The notes under the pieces were generated by a model, which was given only the letters and a program-made list of their open reading frames with translations, ran no database searches and was not told where the DNA came from. Shown one piece after another: positions 33,979-43,107 of a stretch of DNA of 50,077 nt (position 1 is the stretch's first letter; each line of letters opens with the position of its first letter). Source of the DNA: an uncultured Taibaiella sp. (GTDB taxonomy: Bacteria > Bacteroidota > Bacteroidia > Chitinophagales > Chitinophagaceae); NCBI GenBank assembly GCA_937870855.1, contig CALMWT010000100.1, positions 1-50,077 of the forward strand, in the 5' to 3' direction. A program made the position numbers and the translations under genes.

Positions 33979-34494
33979 ATGGCGCTGATTCTTCCCGTAA
34001 AAGGCATTCACCCACAAATACCCGACGATTGTTTTGTAGCTCCCAATGCCACCATTGTGGGCGATGTGGTGATGGGAAATGAATGTTCCGTATGGTTCAA
34101 CGCTGTAATTCGCGGCGATGTAAATAGCATTCGCATGGGCAATAAGGTAAACATTCAGGACGGCGCGTGCATTCATTGCACCTACCAGAAAACGAAAACG
34201 GTGCTGGGCAACAATGTATCCATCGGCCACCACGCCATAGTGCATGGCTGCACGGTAGAAGACAATGTGCTGATAGGCATGGGCGCCATAGTGATGGATG
34301 GCGTGAAGATTGGCAGCAACAGCATTATAGCCGCAGGCTCCGTAGTGCTGGAAAATACGGAAGTGCCGCCCGGAAGTATTTTTGCCGGTGTGCCCGCAAA
34401 GAAGGTAAAAGACATAAGTCAGGATTTGCTGAAAGGCGAAGTAGAGCGAATAGCAAATAACTATGTGATGTATAGCGGGTGGTTGAAGGAGTAG
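33979..34494 (+). CDS. Gamma-class carbonic anhydrase family protein
   Basis: 171 residues, left-handed beta-helix of hexapeptide repeats such as NATIVGDVVMGNECSVW and VLGNNVSIGHHAIVHG. The three zinc-binding histidines expected for gamma carbonic anhydrases are present: one in GACIHCTY, two in GHHAIVHG. It ends with a C-terminal helix ISQDLLKGEVERIANNYV. Members include carbonic anhydrases but also YrdA/PaaY-like proteins of uncertain activity; this gene is about as close to either. The leader has an ACTTTTTACATTTTTC piece. Immediately after the stop codon the gene-less GTTGGAA array pair begins. Confidence 0.88.
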   Translation: MALILPVKGIHPQIPDDCFVAPNATIVGDVVMGNECSVWFNAVIRGDVNSIRMGNKVNIQDGACIHCTYQKTKTVLGNNVSIGHHAIVHGCTVEDNVLIGMGAIVMDGVKIGSNSIIAAGSVVLENTEVPPGSIFAGVPAKKVKDISQDLLKGEVERIANNYVMYSGWLKE

Positions 34495-34675
34495 GGGTGG
34501 GAAGGGTTGGAAATCATTGGAAGAGTTGGATATTGTTGGAACGTAAGTTGGAAGATTGAACTATATTTCGCTCCATTAAGACAACAAATTTTTCAACCCC
34601 CTTCAAACCTTTCCAACTCTCCAACCCTTCCAACCCTTCCAACTTCAAAACCTTTCCAACTCTTCCAACTTTTTC
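34495..34675. repeat. Gene-less inverted pair of GTTGGAA/TTCCAAC arrays
   Basis: The left half (34495-34554) has GTTGGAA-type units; the right half (34590-34670) has TTCCAACCC-type units, with about 35 bases between. The first 18 bases after the TAG stop codon, GGGTGGGAAGGGTTGGAA, match the first 18 after the thyA stop codons except for one base. The pair has the arrangement of the S23 unit without its gene. Confidence 0.8.
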
Positions 34676-34685
34676 TAAACCCCTC

Positions 34686-34716
34686 TTGCTTTAATAAAAT
34701 CGGACAATTACATTTG
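34686..34716 (+). promoter_or_regulatory. Promoter of the outer-membrane barrel gene, -33 and -7
   Basis: TTG at 34686-34688 and TACATTTG at 34709-34716, separated by 20 bases: the full Bacteroidota consensus TTG-N19-21-TAnnTTTG. The ATG follows 29 bases later. Confidence 0.75.
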
Positions 34717-34745
34717 TTGGATAAATCAAACACAGATTATACGAT

Positions 34746-35504
34746 ATGAAAAAATTCTTCCTTGCTATTCTTGCAGTTGGAGCGGTAGCTACAGCACAAG
34801 CACAAAAGCCTGGCAGCATCCTTATTTATGGTAATGCGGGGTATATGGCTGATAAAAACACAGACGATGATGGTTTGCCTGGTTCTGCAGATGTAGTTAC
34901 CAGAGACCATAAATGGAATTTTACTCCGGGTATCGGTTATCAATTCAACAGAAACTGGACAGCAGGTATCAACTTCGGTATCGGCATGAAAACAAACGAA
35001 GTTGATAACGGTATTATCACAGAAGAATATAGAATGAGAAAACTGGAAGCAGGTGTATTCGTCCGTCATACAATGCCTATCAATAAAACGTTTTTCATTT
35101 TTGGACAAGTAAATGCTTCTTATTTGAATGGAAAGCGCACATGGGATGATGGCGTTGCAATCACACCTGACGTAGAAGATACTTACAATGGTTTTGGTGT
35201 AAATTGGTTTCCTGCAGTAGGCGTAAACTTCACAAAATGTATGGCGCTTAATTTTTCTTTTGGCGGCTTAGGCTACGAGAAGAAAAACTGGGATATGACA
35301 GGTCCTCAGGAAATAAACGAATCAAGCTTTGATATCACGTTCGGTCGTCAATTCAACATTGGTATCTCTGCAAACCTTGGTGGCAAACGCTACAAAGGGC
35401 GCACTGAGCCAGGCATGGATCATCGCCACATGGATACTTCTGATGATAGCGATGAAGAAGATGCACCAAAATCAAAAAGAAGGTCTTCAGACGTTGAAGA
35501 ATAA
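34746..35504 (+). CDS. Outer-membrane beta-barrel protein
   Basis: 252 residues. The signal peptide MKKFFLAILAVGAVATAQA is followed by Q at the cleavage site. The mature part shows alternating amphipathic strands, for example SILIYGNAGYMAD, NFTPGIGYQFNRNWTAGINFGIGM and LEAGVFVRHTMPI (separate pieces), with aromatic girdles and acidic turns, as in 8-stranded OmpA/OmpW-type barrels. After the last strand (FNIGISANLGGKRYKG) an acidic and Ser-rich tail of about 30 residues follows, DTSDDSDEEDAPKSKRR, which is unusual for a barrel C-terminus. It has the best promoter in the window and its own terminator, so probably an abundant protein. Confidence 0.82.
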   Translation: MKKFFLAILAVGAVATAQAQKPGSILIYGNAGYMADKNTDDDGLPGSADVVTRDHKWNFTPGIGYQFNRNWTAGINFGIGMKTNEVDNGIITEEYRMRKLEAGVFVRHTMPINKTFFIFGQVNASYLNGKRTWDDGVAITPDVEDTYNGFGVNWFPAVGVNFTKCMALNFSFGGLGYEKKNWDMTGPQEINESSFDITFGRQFNIGISANLGGKRYKGRTEPGMDHRHMDTSDDSDEEDAPKSKRRSSDVEE

Positions 35505-35528
35505 GCTTCATAAAAACCTAAAATGAAG

Positions 35529-35552
35529 AGCAGCTTTCGGGCTGCTTTTTTT
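35529..35552 (+). terminator. Intrinsic terminator of the outer-membrane barrel gene
   Basis: AGCAGC (35529-35534) pairs with GCTGCT (35541-35546) around TTTCGG, followed by a T-run to 35552. Confidence 0.88.
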
Positions 35553-35598
35553 ATTTCCGGTATGTGCAGCAAACGGTTTTAAAGGAGCGCTCATTTAT

Positions 35599-35606
35599 TA
35601 ACTTTG
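35599..35606 (+). promoter_or_regulatory. Predicted -7 promoter element for icmF
   Basis: TAACTTTG followed by CC matches TAnnTTTG; 58 bases before the ATG. The leader contains CTTTTTACATTTTACC. Confidence 0.5.
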
Positions 35607-35664
35607 CCATCCGCTTTTCTACTGCAAAGCTTTTTACATTTTACCTTTTGAATTTTTACTTTTT

Positions 35665-38600
35665 ATGTACACTCCCAAGCATAAAGTGCGTATAGTAACC
35701 GCAGCTTCTCTTTTCGATGGTCACGATGCTTCTATAAATATTATGCGTCGCGTAATGCAGGCCAGCGGTGTTGAGGTTATCCATCTCGGCCACGATCGTA
35801 GCGTGCAGGATGTGGTGAATTGCGCTATTCAGGAAGATGCAAATGCGATTGCAATGACTTCTTACCAGGGTGGGCACGTGGAATATCTAAAGTACATGCA
35901 CGATCTTCTGAAAGAAAAAGGATGCGGGCATATAAAAATATTTGCCGGCGGCGGTGGCGTTATTCTTCCTGAGGAAATTGAAGAATTACATGCTTACGGC
36001 ATCACAAGAATTTATTCTCCCGATGATGGTCGCGCGATGGGCTTGCAGGGAATGATTGATGATCTTATTCAGCAATCGGATTTTCCTACAGGTAATCAGG
36101 TAAATGGCGAAGTAGCACACATCATTGAGAAGGACGCGAAGTCAATTGCCCGCATGATCTCTGCTGCGGAAAATTACCATGATCTTCGCGAAACGCAGGC
36201 GATGTTGAAGAAGGTGAGCGCGTTAGCCTCCGCCAATACTTCCGAGGCTGTTGTTCTCGGCATCACAGGTACAGGCGGCGCAGGAAAAAGTTCTTTGGTG
36301 GATGAAATTGTTCGTCGTTTTCTGATTGATTTTAAAGACAAGCACATCGGGATCATCTCTGTTGATCCTTCTAAAAAGAAAACCGGCGGCGCATTACTGG
36401 GAGATAGAATTCGCATGAATGCCATTCGCAATGATCGTGTGTATATGCGCTCGATGGCTACACGCCAAAGCAATCTTGCAGTTTCAAAATATATTTTCGA
36501 TGCAGTGAATATTCTCAAAGCAGCGAAGTACGATCTCATCATTCTCGAAACATCAGGCATTGGTCAAAGCGATACGCAGATCACCGACTACAGCGACCTG
36601 AGCATGTATGTGATGACACCGGAATACGGCGCCGCAACACAGCTTGAGAAAATAGACATGCTCGATTTTGCAGACATTGTGGTCATCAACAAATTCGACA
36701 AGCGTGGCGCAATGGATGCGCTGCGCGATGTGAAGAAACAATACCAACGCAATCATAAGCTCTTCGATAAGCAGCCGGATGACATGCCTGTTTACGGAAC
36801 GATCGCTTCGCAATTCAACGATCCGGGCACAAACACAATGTACAAGGCATTGATGGATGTAGTTGTGAAAAAAACAGGCAGCGAATCGTTGAAATCGAAC
36901 TTTGAGATCACGAACGAAATGAGCGAGAAGATTTACATCATTCCGCCAAATCGTACCCGCTACTTAAGTGAGATAACAGAGAACAATCGCAACTATGATA
37001 AATGGGTACAACAGCAATCTGAAATCGCGCAGAAGTTGTTTGGAATTCGCAAAACGATTGAAACATTGGCAGATAAAACTTTTCCAAAGTTTGGAACTTT
37101 GGAAAAGTTAGATGACCGCGACAGACTCATCAAAGAACTGGAGGAAGTGTATGCTAAGGTTGCGTTCGATCTTGATCCGAAAAACCTTGAGTTGCTAAAA
37201 AACTGGGAAGCTAAAAAGCGTCATTTTCAAGATGAGTTTTACATCTTCCGCGTGCGTGAAAAAGAAATAAAAATCCAAACACATTCAGAGTCGCTTTCCC
37301 ATACACAAATACCTAAAGTTGCAGTCCCAAGGTTTGAAGCATGGGGAGAGATTTTGAAATGGGCATTGAGTGAAAATTTTCCAGGCGAATTTCCTTACGC
37401 AGCAGGTATTTATCCCTTTAAAAGAGAAGGAGAAGACCCGACAAGAATGTTTGCCGGTGAAGGCGGACCTGAAAGAACGAACAAACGTTTTCACTACGTT
37501 TCGTTGGGTATGCCTGCAAAGCGTTTGTCAACAGCCTTTGATTCTGTAACACTTTATGGACAAGACCCTGATCATCGCCCAGATATTTACGGTAAGATTG
37601 GCAACAGTGGTGTGAGCGTGCCTACTCTTGATGATGCGAAGAAATTGTACAGTGGTTTCAACCTCGCTGATCCAAAGACCTCAGTATCCATGACCATCAA
37701 CGGGCCTGCACCGACGCTCACAGCGTTCTTTATGAATGCAGCAATAGATCAGCAATGCGAGCTTTACATTAAGGAAAACGGACTTGAGGCGGAAGTGAAC
37801 AAAAAGATTGATGCGATATATGCGAAGAAAGGGGTGCCGCGACCGTATTATAACGCAGAGGTTTCAGTTGGAAAGAACGGTGACGCAAACAACGTAAATC
37901 TCCCCGAAGGCAACAACGGTCTCGGTTTGATGTTACTCGGCGTATCAGGCGATCAGGTATTGCCTACAGAAGTCTATCAAAAAATAAAAGCAGACACTTT
38001 AAAACAAGTGCGTGGCACGGTGCAGGCAGATATTCTCAAAGAAGATCAGGCGCAGAATACTTGCATTTTCTCTACGGAATTTTCCTTGCGTGTAATGGGT
38101 GATGTGCAGCAATATTTTATTGACAAAGGCGTGCGCAATTTTTATTCAGTTTCCATTTCCGGTTATCATATTGCCGAAGCGGGCGCTAATCCGATTTCAC
38201 AACTGGCATTCACTATTTCAAATGGTTTCACTTTTGTGGAATACTACCTGAGTCGCGGAATGCACATTGATGATTTCGCACCGAATCTTTCTTTCTTTTT
38301 TTCCAACGGCGTAGATCCCGAATACAGCGTTATTGGTCGTGTGGCAAGAAGGATTTGGGCGAAGGCAATGAAGTTAAAATACGGCGGCAATGAACGTTCG
38401 CAAATGCTGAAGTACCACATCCAAACTTCAGGACGTTCGCTGCACGCGCAGGAAATTGACTTCAACGATATTCGTACTACGCTGCAAGCTCTGTATGCGA
38501 TCTACGATAATTGTAATTCACTTCATACGAATGCTTACGACGAAGCGATCACTACACCAACAGAAGAAAGTGTTCGTCGCGCTATGGCAATTCAGCTTAT

Positions 38601-39111
38601 CATCAATAAGGAACTTGGCTTAGCGAAAAATGAAAACCCGTTGCAGGGTTCTTACATTATCGAAGAACTCACTGATCTTGTAGAAGAAGCTGTGTATGCA
38701 GAATTTGACCGCATCACAGAACGCGGCGGTGTACTCGGAGCAATGGAAACCATGTATCAGCGCGGAAAGATTCAGGAAGAAAGTCTTTATTATGAAACGC
38801 TGAAGCACACCGGAGAATATCCCATTATTGGCGTGAATACTTTCCTTAGCTCAAAAGGTTCACCAACAGTTTTACCGCGTGAAGTGATCCGCTCTACGAC
38901 CGAAGAAAAAGAATTTCAAATCTCTTCCGTACACAACCTTCGGAAACGCAGCGGCGATAAAGGTGAAGAAATGCTGAAACAATTACAACAAGTAGCCATC
39001 AACAATGGAAATGTGTTTGAAGAATTGATGGAAACAGTGAAGTATTGCTCGCTTGGACAAATTACCAAAGCGTTGTTTGAAGTGGGCGGTCAGTATAGGA
39101 GGAATATGTAG
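35665..39111 (+). CDS. icmF: Fused isobutyryl-CoA mutase
   Basis: 1148 residues. Domain order is B12-binding, GTPase chaperone, mutase. The B12 domain has LFDGHDASI with H20 as lower ligand. The MeaB-like G3E GTPase begins with the P-loop GTGGAGKSS (202-210) and has [14 protein letters not shown]. The mutase barrel spans about 560-1148, with [20 protein letters not shown]596 in RMFAGEGG and Q797 in [11 protein letters not shown] stand where methylmalonyl-CoA mutase has Tyr and Arg (RQYAG, VRNT); this points to isobutyryl-CoA/n-butyryl-CoA rather than methylmalonyl-CoA. A perfect 14-bp palindrome lies in the DNA of the linker (37077-37109). The start at 35665 is the only ATG near the B12 domain. 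Adenosylcobalamin is required. Confidence 0.93.
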   Translation: MYTPKHKVRIVTAASLFDGHDASINIMRRVMQASGVEVIHLGHDRSVQDVVNCAIQEDANAIAMTSYQGGHVEYLKYMHDLLKEKGCGHIKIFAGGGGVILPEEIEELHAYGITRIYSPDDGRAMGLQGMIDDLIQQSDFPTGNQVNGEVAHIIEKDAKSIARMISAAENYHDLRETQAMLKKVSALASANTSEAVVLGITGTGGAGKSSLVDEIVRRFLIDFKDKHIGIISVDPSKKKTGGALLGDRIRMNAIRNDRVYMRSMATRQSNLAVSKYIFDAVNILKAAKYDLIILETSGIGQSDTQITDYSDLSMYVMTPEYGAATQLEKIDMLDFADIVVINKFDKRGAMDALRDVKKQYQRNHKLFDKQPDDMPVYGTIASQFNDPGTNTMYKALMDVVVKKTGSESLKSNFEITNEMSEKIYIIPPNRTRYLSEITENNRNYDKWVQQQSEIAQKLFGIRKTIETLADKTFPKFGTLEKLDDRDRLIKELEEVYAKVAFDLDPKNLELLKNWEAKKRHFQDEFYIFRVREKEIKIQTHSESLSHTQIPKVAVPRFEAWGEILKWALSENFPGEFPYAAGIYPFKREGEDPTRMFAGEGGPERTNKRFHYVSLGMPAKRLSTAFDSVTLYGQDPDHRPDIYGKIGNSGVSVPTLDDAKKLYSGFNLADPKTSVSMTINGPAPTLTAFFMNAAIDQQCELYIKENGLEAEVNKKIDAIYAKKGVPRPYYNAEVSVGKNGDANNVNLPEGNNGLGLMLLGVSGDQVLPTEVYQKIKADTLKQVRGTVQADILKEDQAQNTCIFSTEFSLRVMGDVQQYFIDKGVRNFYSVSISGYHIAEAGANPISQLAFTISNGFTFVEYYLSRGMHIDDFAPNLSFFFSNGVDPEYSVIGRVARRIWAKAMKLKYGGNERSQMLKYHIQTSGRSLHAQEIDFNDIRTTLQALYAIYDNCNSLHTNAYDEAITTPTEESVRRAMAIQLIINKELGLAKNENPLQGSYIIEELTDLVEEAVYAEFDRITERGGVLGAMETMYQRGKIQEESLYYETLKHTGEYPIIGVNTFLSSKGSPTVLPREVIRSTTEEKEFQISSVHNLRKRSGDKGEEMLKQLQQVAINNGNVFEELMETVKYCSLGQITKALFEVGGQYRRNM
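37077..37109. repeat. Perfect 14-bp palindrome in the icmF linker
   Basis: AACTTTTCCAAAGT (37077-37090) and ACTTTGGAAAAGTT (37096-37109) with five bases between. It encodes [11 protein letters not shown] between the GTPase and mutase domains. The arms hold TTCCAA/TTGGAA cores like those of the intergenic arrays. Confidence 0.75.
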
Positions 39112-39150
39112 CAAGAAAAGATCAAACAGAAAAGGTAAAGTATCACTTGT

Positions 39151-39633
39151 ATGGAAGATATCCGTTGGCATCAAAGACTGTCTAACTATCAGAAGGCGCT
39201 TCAGAAGTTGAACGACAATATCTCTTTTATCAAAGAGCAGTTTAATCATATTGATTTTTCAAATGAAGATGAGGTAAGGAATGTAGGGTTAGCGATAAAT
39301 GACATCTACAAGCAGGGTCTGATACAAAGCTTTGAGTTTACCCACGAGCTTGCCTGGAATGTGATGAAAGATTTCGCAGAAGATCAGGGAAGCACTAATA
39401 TCCGGGGAAGTAAGGATGCCACGCGATATGCTGCCCGCGTTAATTTGATAACGAATGCGCATTTGTGGATGCAAATGATCCAAAACAGAAATAAGACTAC
39501 GCACACTTACCACGAAGAAACAGCTAACGAAATTTTTTTCGAAATCATAAGCGACTATACTTTGGCTTTTACTCTTTTTGAAAAAACAATGCTGGAACTG
39601 AAAGATGGGAGACCAGAACATGTTAATCTCTGA
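39151..39633 (+). CDS. hepT: HepT-like HEPN toxin (HI0074-type nucleotidyltransferase substrate-binding protein)
   Basis: 160 residues, all helical. The HEPN motif R-x4-H-x-Y is complete as RNKTTHTY near residue 111-118. FEFTHELAWNVMKDF is the typical HI0074 family stretch. In characterised HepT/MntA pairs HepT is an RNase and the Tyr of this motif is adenylylated by MntA. The mntA gene overlaps the 3' end by 29 bases (or 14 from its second ATG). The pair stands alone between icmF and a convergent SDR gene. Confidence 0.85.
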   Translation: MEDIRWHQRLSNYQKALQKLNDNISFIKEQFNHIDFSNEDEVRNVGLAINDIYKQGLIQSFEFTHELAWNVMKDFAEDQGSTNIRGSKDATRYAARVNLITNAHLWMQMIQNRNKTTHTYHEETANEIFFEIISDYTLAFTLFEKTMLELKDGRPEHVNL

Positions 39634-39964
39634 ATCGAACCTTCACGATGCGGATTGGTCGAAAATCAATGCGGTTTTTTCTTCTTTTCCGCAAATAGAA
39701 AAAGCCTGGCTATATGGCTCGAGGGCTAAGGGAACCTCAAAGCCTTATTCAGACATTGATATTACTCTGGAAGGCGACAATCTAAATCTTGCTGTACTCA
39801 ATGAAGTTGAGATTGCATTAGACGATCTGTTGTTGCCCTACGAATTTGATTTGAGTATAAAAAAAGGTATTAAAAATGAGGATTTACTCAACCATATAGA
39901 TCGAGTAGGAAAAGTAGTTTACGCGAGAAAAGGTGAAAATTCTTTTGACGTTAGCGGCCACTGA
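39605..39964 (+). CDS. mntA: MntA-like minimal nucleotidyltransferase antitoxin
   Basis: 119 residues from ATG 39605; a second ATG at 39620 is also possible. The nucleotidyltransferase signature is complete: YGSRAKGTSKPYSDIDITL, i.e. GS-x10-DxD, plus a third acidic residue in YEFDLSI. By analogy with known MNT/HEPN systems it would transfer AMP to the Tyr of the HepT motif and so block the toxin. It depends on the overlapping upstream gene for translation. Confidence 0.86.
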   Translation: MGDQNMLISESNLHDADWSKINAVFSSFPQIEKAWLYGSRAKGTSKPYSDIDITLEGDNLNLAVLNEVEIALDDLLLPYEFDLSIKKGIKNEDLLNHIDRVGKVVYARKGENSFDVSGH

Positions 39965-40003
39965 AAACATTAAAAACTTAGGTCCGATACGTAAACTTTC
40001 TTT

Positions 40004-40792
40004 TCAGATCGCCCCCGTTCTTCCTCCGTCCACTGGTATGCTAGTTCCGTTCACGTAAGCAGCCGCAGGGCTTGCAAGAAATGCAACCATTGCTGCAATC
40101 TCTTCAGGTTTGCCAAAACGTTTTGCAGGTATCTCTGCAATCATCTCTTGCTCCGCTTCTTCCTGACTAATGCCTGTTTTCGTAACCTTATTGTTGATAA
40201 TTGCTTCAAGTCTTCCTGTGGCAGTTGCGCCGGGCAAAACATTATTTACTGTTATTCCAAATTGCGCTACTTCATTCGCCATTGTCTTTGCCCACGAAGC
40301 CACAGCGCCACGAATGGTGTTAGACACTCCCAAATTCTTCAATGGGATTTTTACTGAAGTAGAAATAATATTGACGATCCGTCCGTAGCCTTCCTTTTTC
40401 ATGGATGGGAGAACTGCGGTTGCAAGCAAATGATTGCAAATAAGATGTTGCTGAAATACACTGAGAAACGATTCTGGGGTTGCATTAACTATGGGTCCTG
40501 CCGGTGGGCCACCCGTGTTGTTTACAAGAATATGGATAGGATTTTCAGCCACAAAATCTTCAGCAACTTTCCGCACTTGTTCTCCGTTACTAAAGTCCGC
40601 AATAAGGTAATCATGCGATTGTCCTTTCGATGTGTCGAGCGATGCGATTGCATTTTTCAGCGCATCCTCATTGCGCGCTATCAATACACAACGAGCACCC
40701 AGCGAAGCCAGTGCCTGTGCCGAAGCAAGTCCAATACCTTGTGTGCTGCCTGCTACCAGCGCATTTTTATTTGAAAGGTCGAGTGAGAGCAT
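40004..40792 (-). CDS. SDR-family protein with altered catalytic site
   Basis: 262 residues, Rossmann fold: NAD(P) loop AGSTQGIGLASA, ILVNNTGGPPAGP, and C-terminal VNGTSIPVDGGRTGAI. The catalytic serine region is NIISTSVKIPL. Where the YxxxK pair is expected the sequence reads GVSNTIRGAVASWAK, i.e. SNTIR, so both Tyr and Lys are replaced. I recall such SNTIR members among Bacteroidota SDRs annotated as ketoacyl reductases. Either a different proton relay or a non-reductase role is possible. No neighbours suggest a pathway. Confidence 0.8.
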   Translation of the reverse strand: MLSLDLSNKNALVAGSTQGIGLASAQALASLGARCVLIARNEDALKNAIASLDTSKGQSHDYLIADFSNGEQVRKVAEDFVAENPIHILVNNTGGPPAGPIVNATPESFLSVFQQHLICNHLLATAVLPSMKKEGYGRIVNIISTSVKIPLKNLGVSNTIRGAVASWAKTMANEVAQFGITVNNVLPGATATGRLEAIINNKVTKTGISQEEAEQEMIAEIPAKRFGKPEEIAAMVAFLASPAAAYVNGTSIPVDGGRTGAI

Positions 40793-40840
40793 GAGAAATG
40801 TTTGCGCGAAAATAATGTCAAATCAATAACCCTCTTCACC

Positions 40841-40848
40841 TATATTTG
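40841..40848 (+). promoter_or_regulatory. Possible -7 promoter element upstream of the DUF4290 gene
   Basis: TATATTTG followed by CT matches TAnnTTTG. It would give a leader of about 225 bases before the ATG at 41074, in a gap where no other gene was found. Confidence 0.35.
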
Positions 40849-41073
40849 CTTTACTCCGGCAATATTTTGCGCCTCCCTTCTTTTCGCAATTGACTTGCTT
40901 TTTTGAATATACAGTAGGCAATAAGCAAATGTTCTTTCCCGATTCTTGCTTAAAGAAACAGGCAGATGTTTGCATCAAATATAAACTGTAACTCCCTACC
41001 GAAAAACAATTGAAACAAGAACTGGAACGTGAACTAAAACGTTACAAACAATTACAGTCAAAAAATATGAGAC

Positions 41074-41778
41074 ATGGAATATAATACTTCGCGCAGCAAA
41101 ATGCTGATGCCGGAATACGGACGAAACGTTCAGAAAATGGTGGAATATCTTCTGACGATAGAAGATCCTAAAGTTCGTCTAAGAAATGCTGAGGCAATCA
41201 TAGAACTGATGACCACACTCGCCCCGCATTTAAAAACCATAGAAGATTACAAGCATAAACTTTGGGATCATCTTTATCAGATGACCGACTTCCGACTCAA
41301 TGTGGACAGTCCCTACCCACCTCCTACCCGGGAAGAAATATTGAAGAAACCAGAACCTCTTCCATATCCCGATGAAAATACCCGAAACAAACATTTCGGC
41401 AGAAATTTTAACGCACTGCTTGAAAGAGCACTTGCAGAACCTGACCCCGAAAGGAAACAGGGTTTTACTCAGGCTCTCGGATACTACATGAAACTGGCTT
41501 ATACCAACTGGCATAAAGAACCCGTGCATGACGATATGATTAAAAATGAATTGGCCGAACTTTCAAATGGCCAGCTTGTATATGAAACCGGTGGGTATCG
41601 TGTGCAGGTAGAATCAAACCGATTTAAGCCGAACCGAAATAATAATAATAATAATAACAACAACCGCAACTATAAAGGCAATCAGGGAGGAGGAAACAGA
41701 AATTACGGTAGTGGAAGCGGAGGAGGAGGAAACAACTACAACAAGAACCGCAATAAGTATAAAAATAAGAATAAATAA
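41074..41778 (+). CDS. DUF4290 protein with an Asn/Gly-rich tail
   Basis: 234 residues. The first 180 are the DUF4290 domain (YNTSRSKMLMPEYGRNVQKM ... FGRNFNALLERALAEPD), a helical protein found in Bacteroidota, usually next to murA as here (8 bases apart). The tail from residue 187 has no fold: nine Asn encoded by six AAT and three AAC codons (41638-41664), then Gly/Asn/Lys-rich segments ending NKNRNKYKNKNK. Function unknown; a link with peptidoglycan synthesis is inferred only from the neighbour. Confidence 0.85.
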   Translation: MEYNTSRSKMLMPEYGRNVQKMVEYLLTIEDPKVRLRNAEAIIELMTTLAPHLKTIEDYKHKLWDHLYQMTDFRLNVDSPYPPPTREEILKKPEPLPYPDENTRNKHFGRNFNALLERALAEPDPERKQGFTQALGYYMKLAYTNWHKEPVHDDMIKNELAELSNGQLVYETGGYRVQVESNRFKPNRNNNNNNNNNRNYKGNQGGGNRNYGSGSGGGGNNYNKNRNKYKNKNK

Positions 41779-41786
41779 ACTGAACC

Positions 41787-43091
41787 ATGGGCGCTTTTGA
41801 AATTCGTGGTGGTCGTTCATTAAGCGGCATCATTACGCCACAGGGAGCAAAGAACGAAGCATTGCAGGTGCTTTGCGCTGCGTTGCTTACAGACCAACCG
41901 GTTACTTATACCAAAGTGCCGGATATTGTTGATGTAAACACACTCATAGAACTGATGGGCGACATGGGCGTGAAAGTGAAACGTCCTGCACCGAATACAG
42001 TTGTGCTGCAGGCGGACAATGTAAATCCTGATTTTTTTATTGATAAAAATTTCAAGAAAAAATCGGGAAAGCTACGTGGTGCAGTAATGATAGCTGGACC
42101 CATGCTGGCACGTTTTGGTCGTGCGCATATACCTCAGCCTGGAGGCGATAAAATCGGAAGAAGAAGACTGGACACCCATATACGTGGCTTTGAAAGTTTA
42201 GGTGCAAAGTTTGACTACGATGCGAAAGAAAGCCTTTTTATGCTTGATGGTAAAGCAATGCGTGGTGGACGAATTATGATGGAAGAACCTTCTGTTACCG
42301 GTACTGCAAACATTGTTATGGCGGCGTGTCTTACACCTGGCATCACTACTATCTACAACGCTGCTTGTGAACCGTATGTACAGCAACTTTGCAATCTCAT
42401 TAATCAAATGGGTGGACGCGTAAGTGGCATAGGCTCGAATCTAATTGTGGTTGAAGGTGTAGAAAAATTGCATGGCTCCACACATCGTTTACTTGCAGAC
42501 ATGATTGAAGTGGGTTCATTTATCGGACTTGCCGCTGCAACAAAAAGTAACATTACCATTAAGAATGCAGATGTTGCGCACCTTGGTATCATTCCTGAAA
42601 CGTTTCAGCGACTTGGTATCGAATTGGAAATAAAAGGCGACGATATTCATATTCCTGCTCAGGAAAGTTTTCGGATTCACAAATTTATAGACGGTTCCAT
42701 TCTCACTATTTACGATCATCCATGGCCAGGCTTCACACCCGATCTCATAAGCGTTGTACTCGTTACAGCAACACAGGCAAAAGGAACAGTATTGATGCAC
42801 CAAAAAATGTTTGAGAGCCGTTTGTTCTTTGTAGATAAATTGATAGAAATGGGGGCGCAAATTGTTTTGTGCGATCCGCATCGTGCAGTAGTGATAGGCT
42901 TGGACAGGCAAGTTTCATTGCGCGGTATCAACATGGTATCGCCGGATATTCGCGCGGGTGTTGCATTGCTCATCGCCGCATTATGCGCACAAGGAAAAAG
43001 CGTTATTCAAAATATTGACCAGATAGATCGCGGTTACGAAAAAATAGATGAGCGATTGAATGCGTTGGGTGCGGATATAAAGAGGATATAA
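41787..43091 (+). CDS. murA: UDP-N-acetylglucosamine 1-carboxyvinyltransferase
   Basis: 434 residues. It transfers enolpyruvate from PEP to UDP-GlcNAc, the first committed step of peptidoglycan. The N-terminal PQGAKNEALQ holds K22-N23. The active-site loop reads IPQPGGDKIGRRRLDTHI; the residue equivalent to E. coli C115, which fosfomycin alkylates, is D121. The same Cys-to-Asp change is known in Mycobacterium and Chlamydia enzymes, where it gives natural fosfomycin resistance. The C-terminal segments DIRAGVALLIAALCAQG and RGYEKIDERLNALGADI are standard. It starts 8 bases after the DUF4290 gene. Confidence 0.96.
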   Translation: MGAFEIRGGRSLSGIITPQGAKNEALQVLCAALLTDQPVTYTKVPDIVDVNTLIELMGDMGVKVKRPAPNTVVLQADNVNPDFFIDKNFKKKSGKLRGAVMIAGPMLARFGRAHIPQPGGDKIGRRRLDTHIRGFESLGAKFDYDAKESLFMLDGKAMRGGRIMMEEPSVTGTANIVMAACLTPGITTIYNAACEPYVQQLCNLINQMGGRVSGIGSNLIVVEGVEKLHGSTHRLLADMIEVGSFIGLAAATKSNITIKNADVAHLGIIPETFQRLGIELEIKGDDIHIPAQESFRIHKFIDGSILTIYDHPWPGFTPDLISVVLVTATQAKGTVLMHQKMFESRLFFVDKLIEMGAQIVLCDPHRAVVIGLDRQVSLRGINMVSPDIRAGVALLIAALCAQGKSVIQNIDQIDRGYEKIDERLNALGADIKRI

Positions 43092-43107
43092 TCTCTACCT
43101 TTAGTTC

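Noticed and set aside
31501..34700. CRISPR array as explanation for the regularly spaced arrays
   Set aside because: Units are 9-10 bases with no unique spacers of CRISPR size, the units vary, and no cas genes are present.
41010..41085. Short frame starting TTG with a helical charged product just before the DUF4290 gene
   Set aside because: About 24 codons, only a TTG start, and it overlaps the real gene start. Nothing supports translation.
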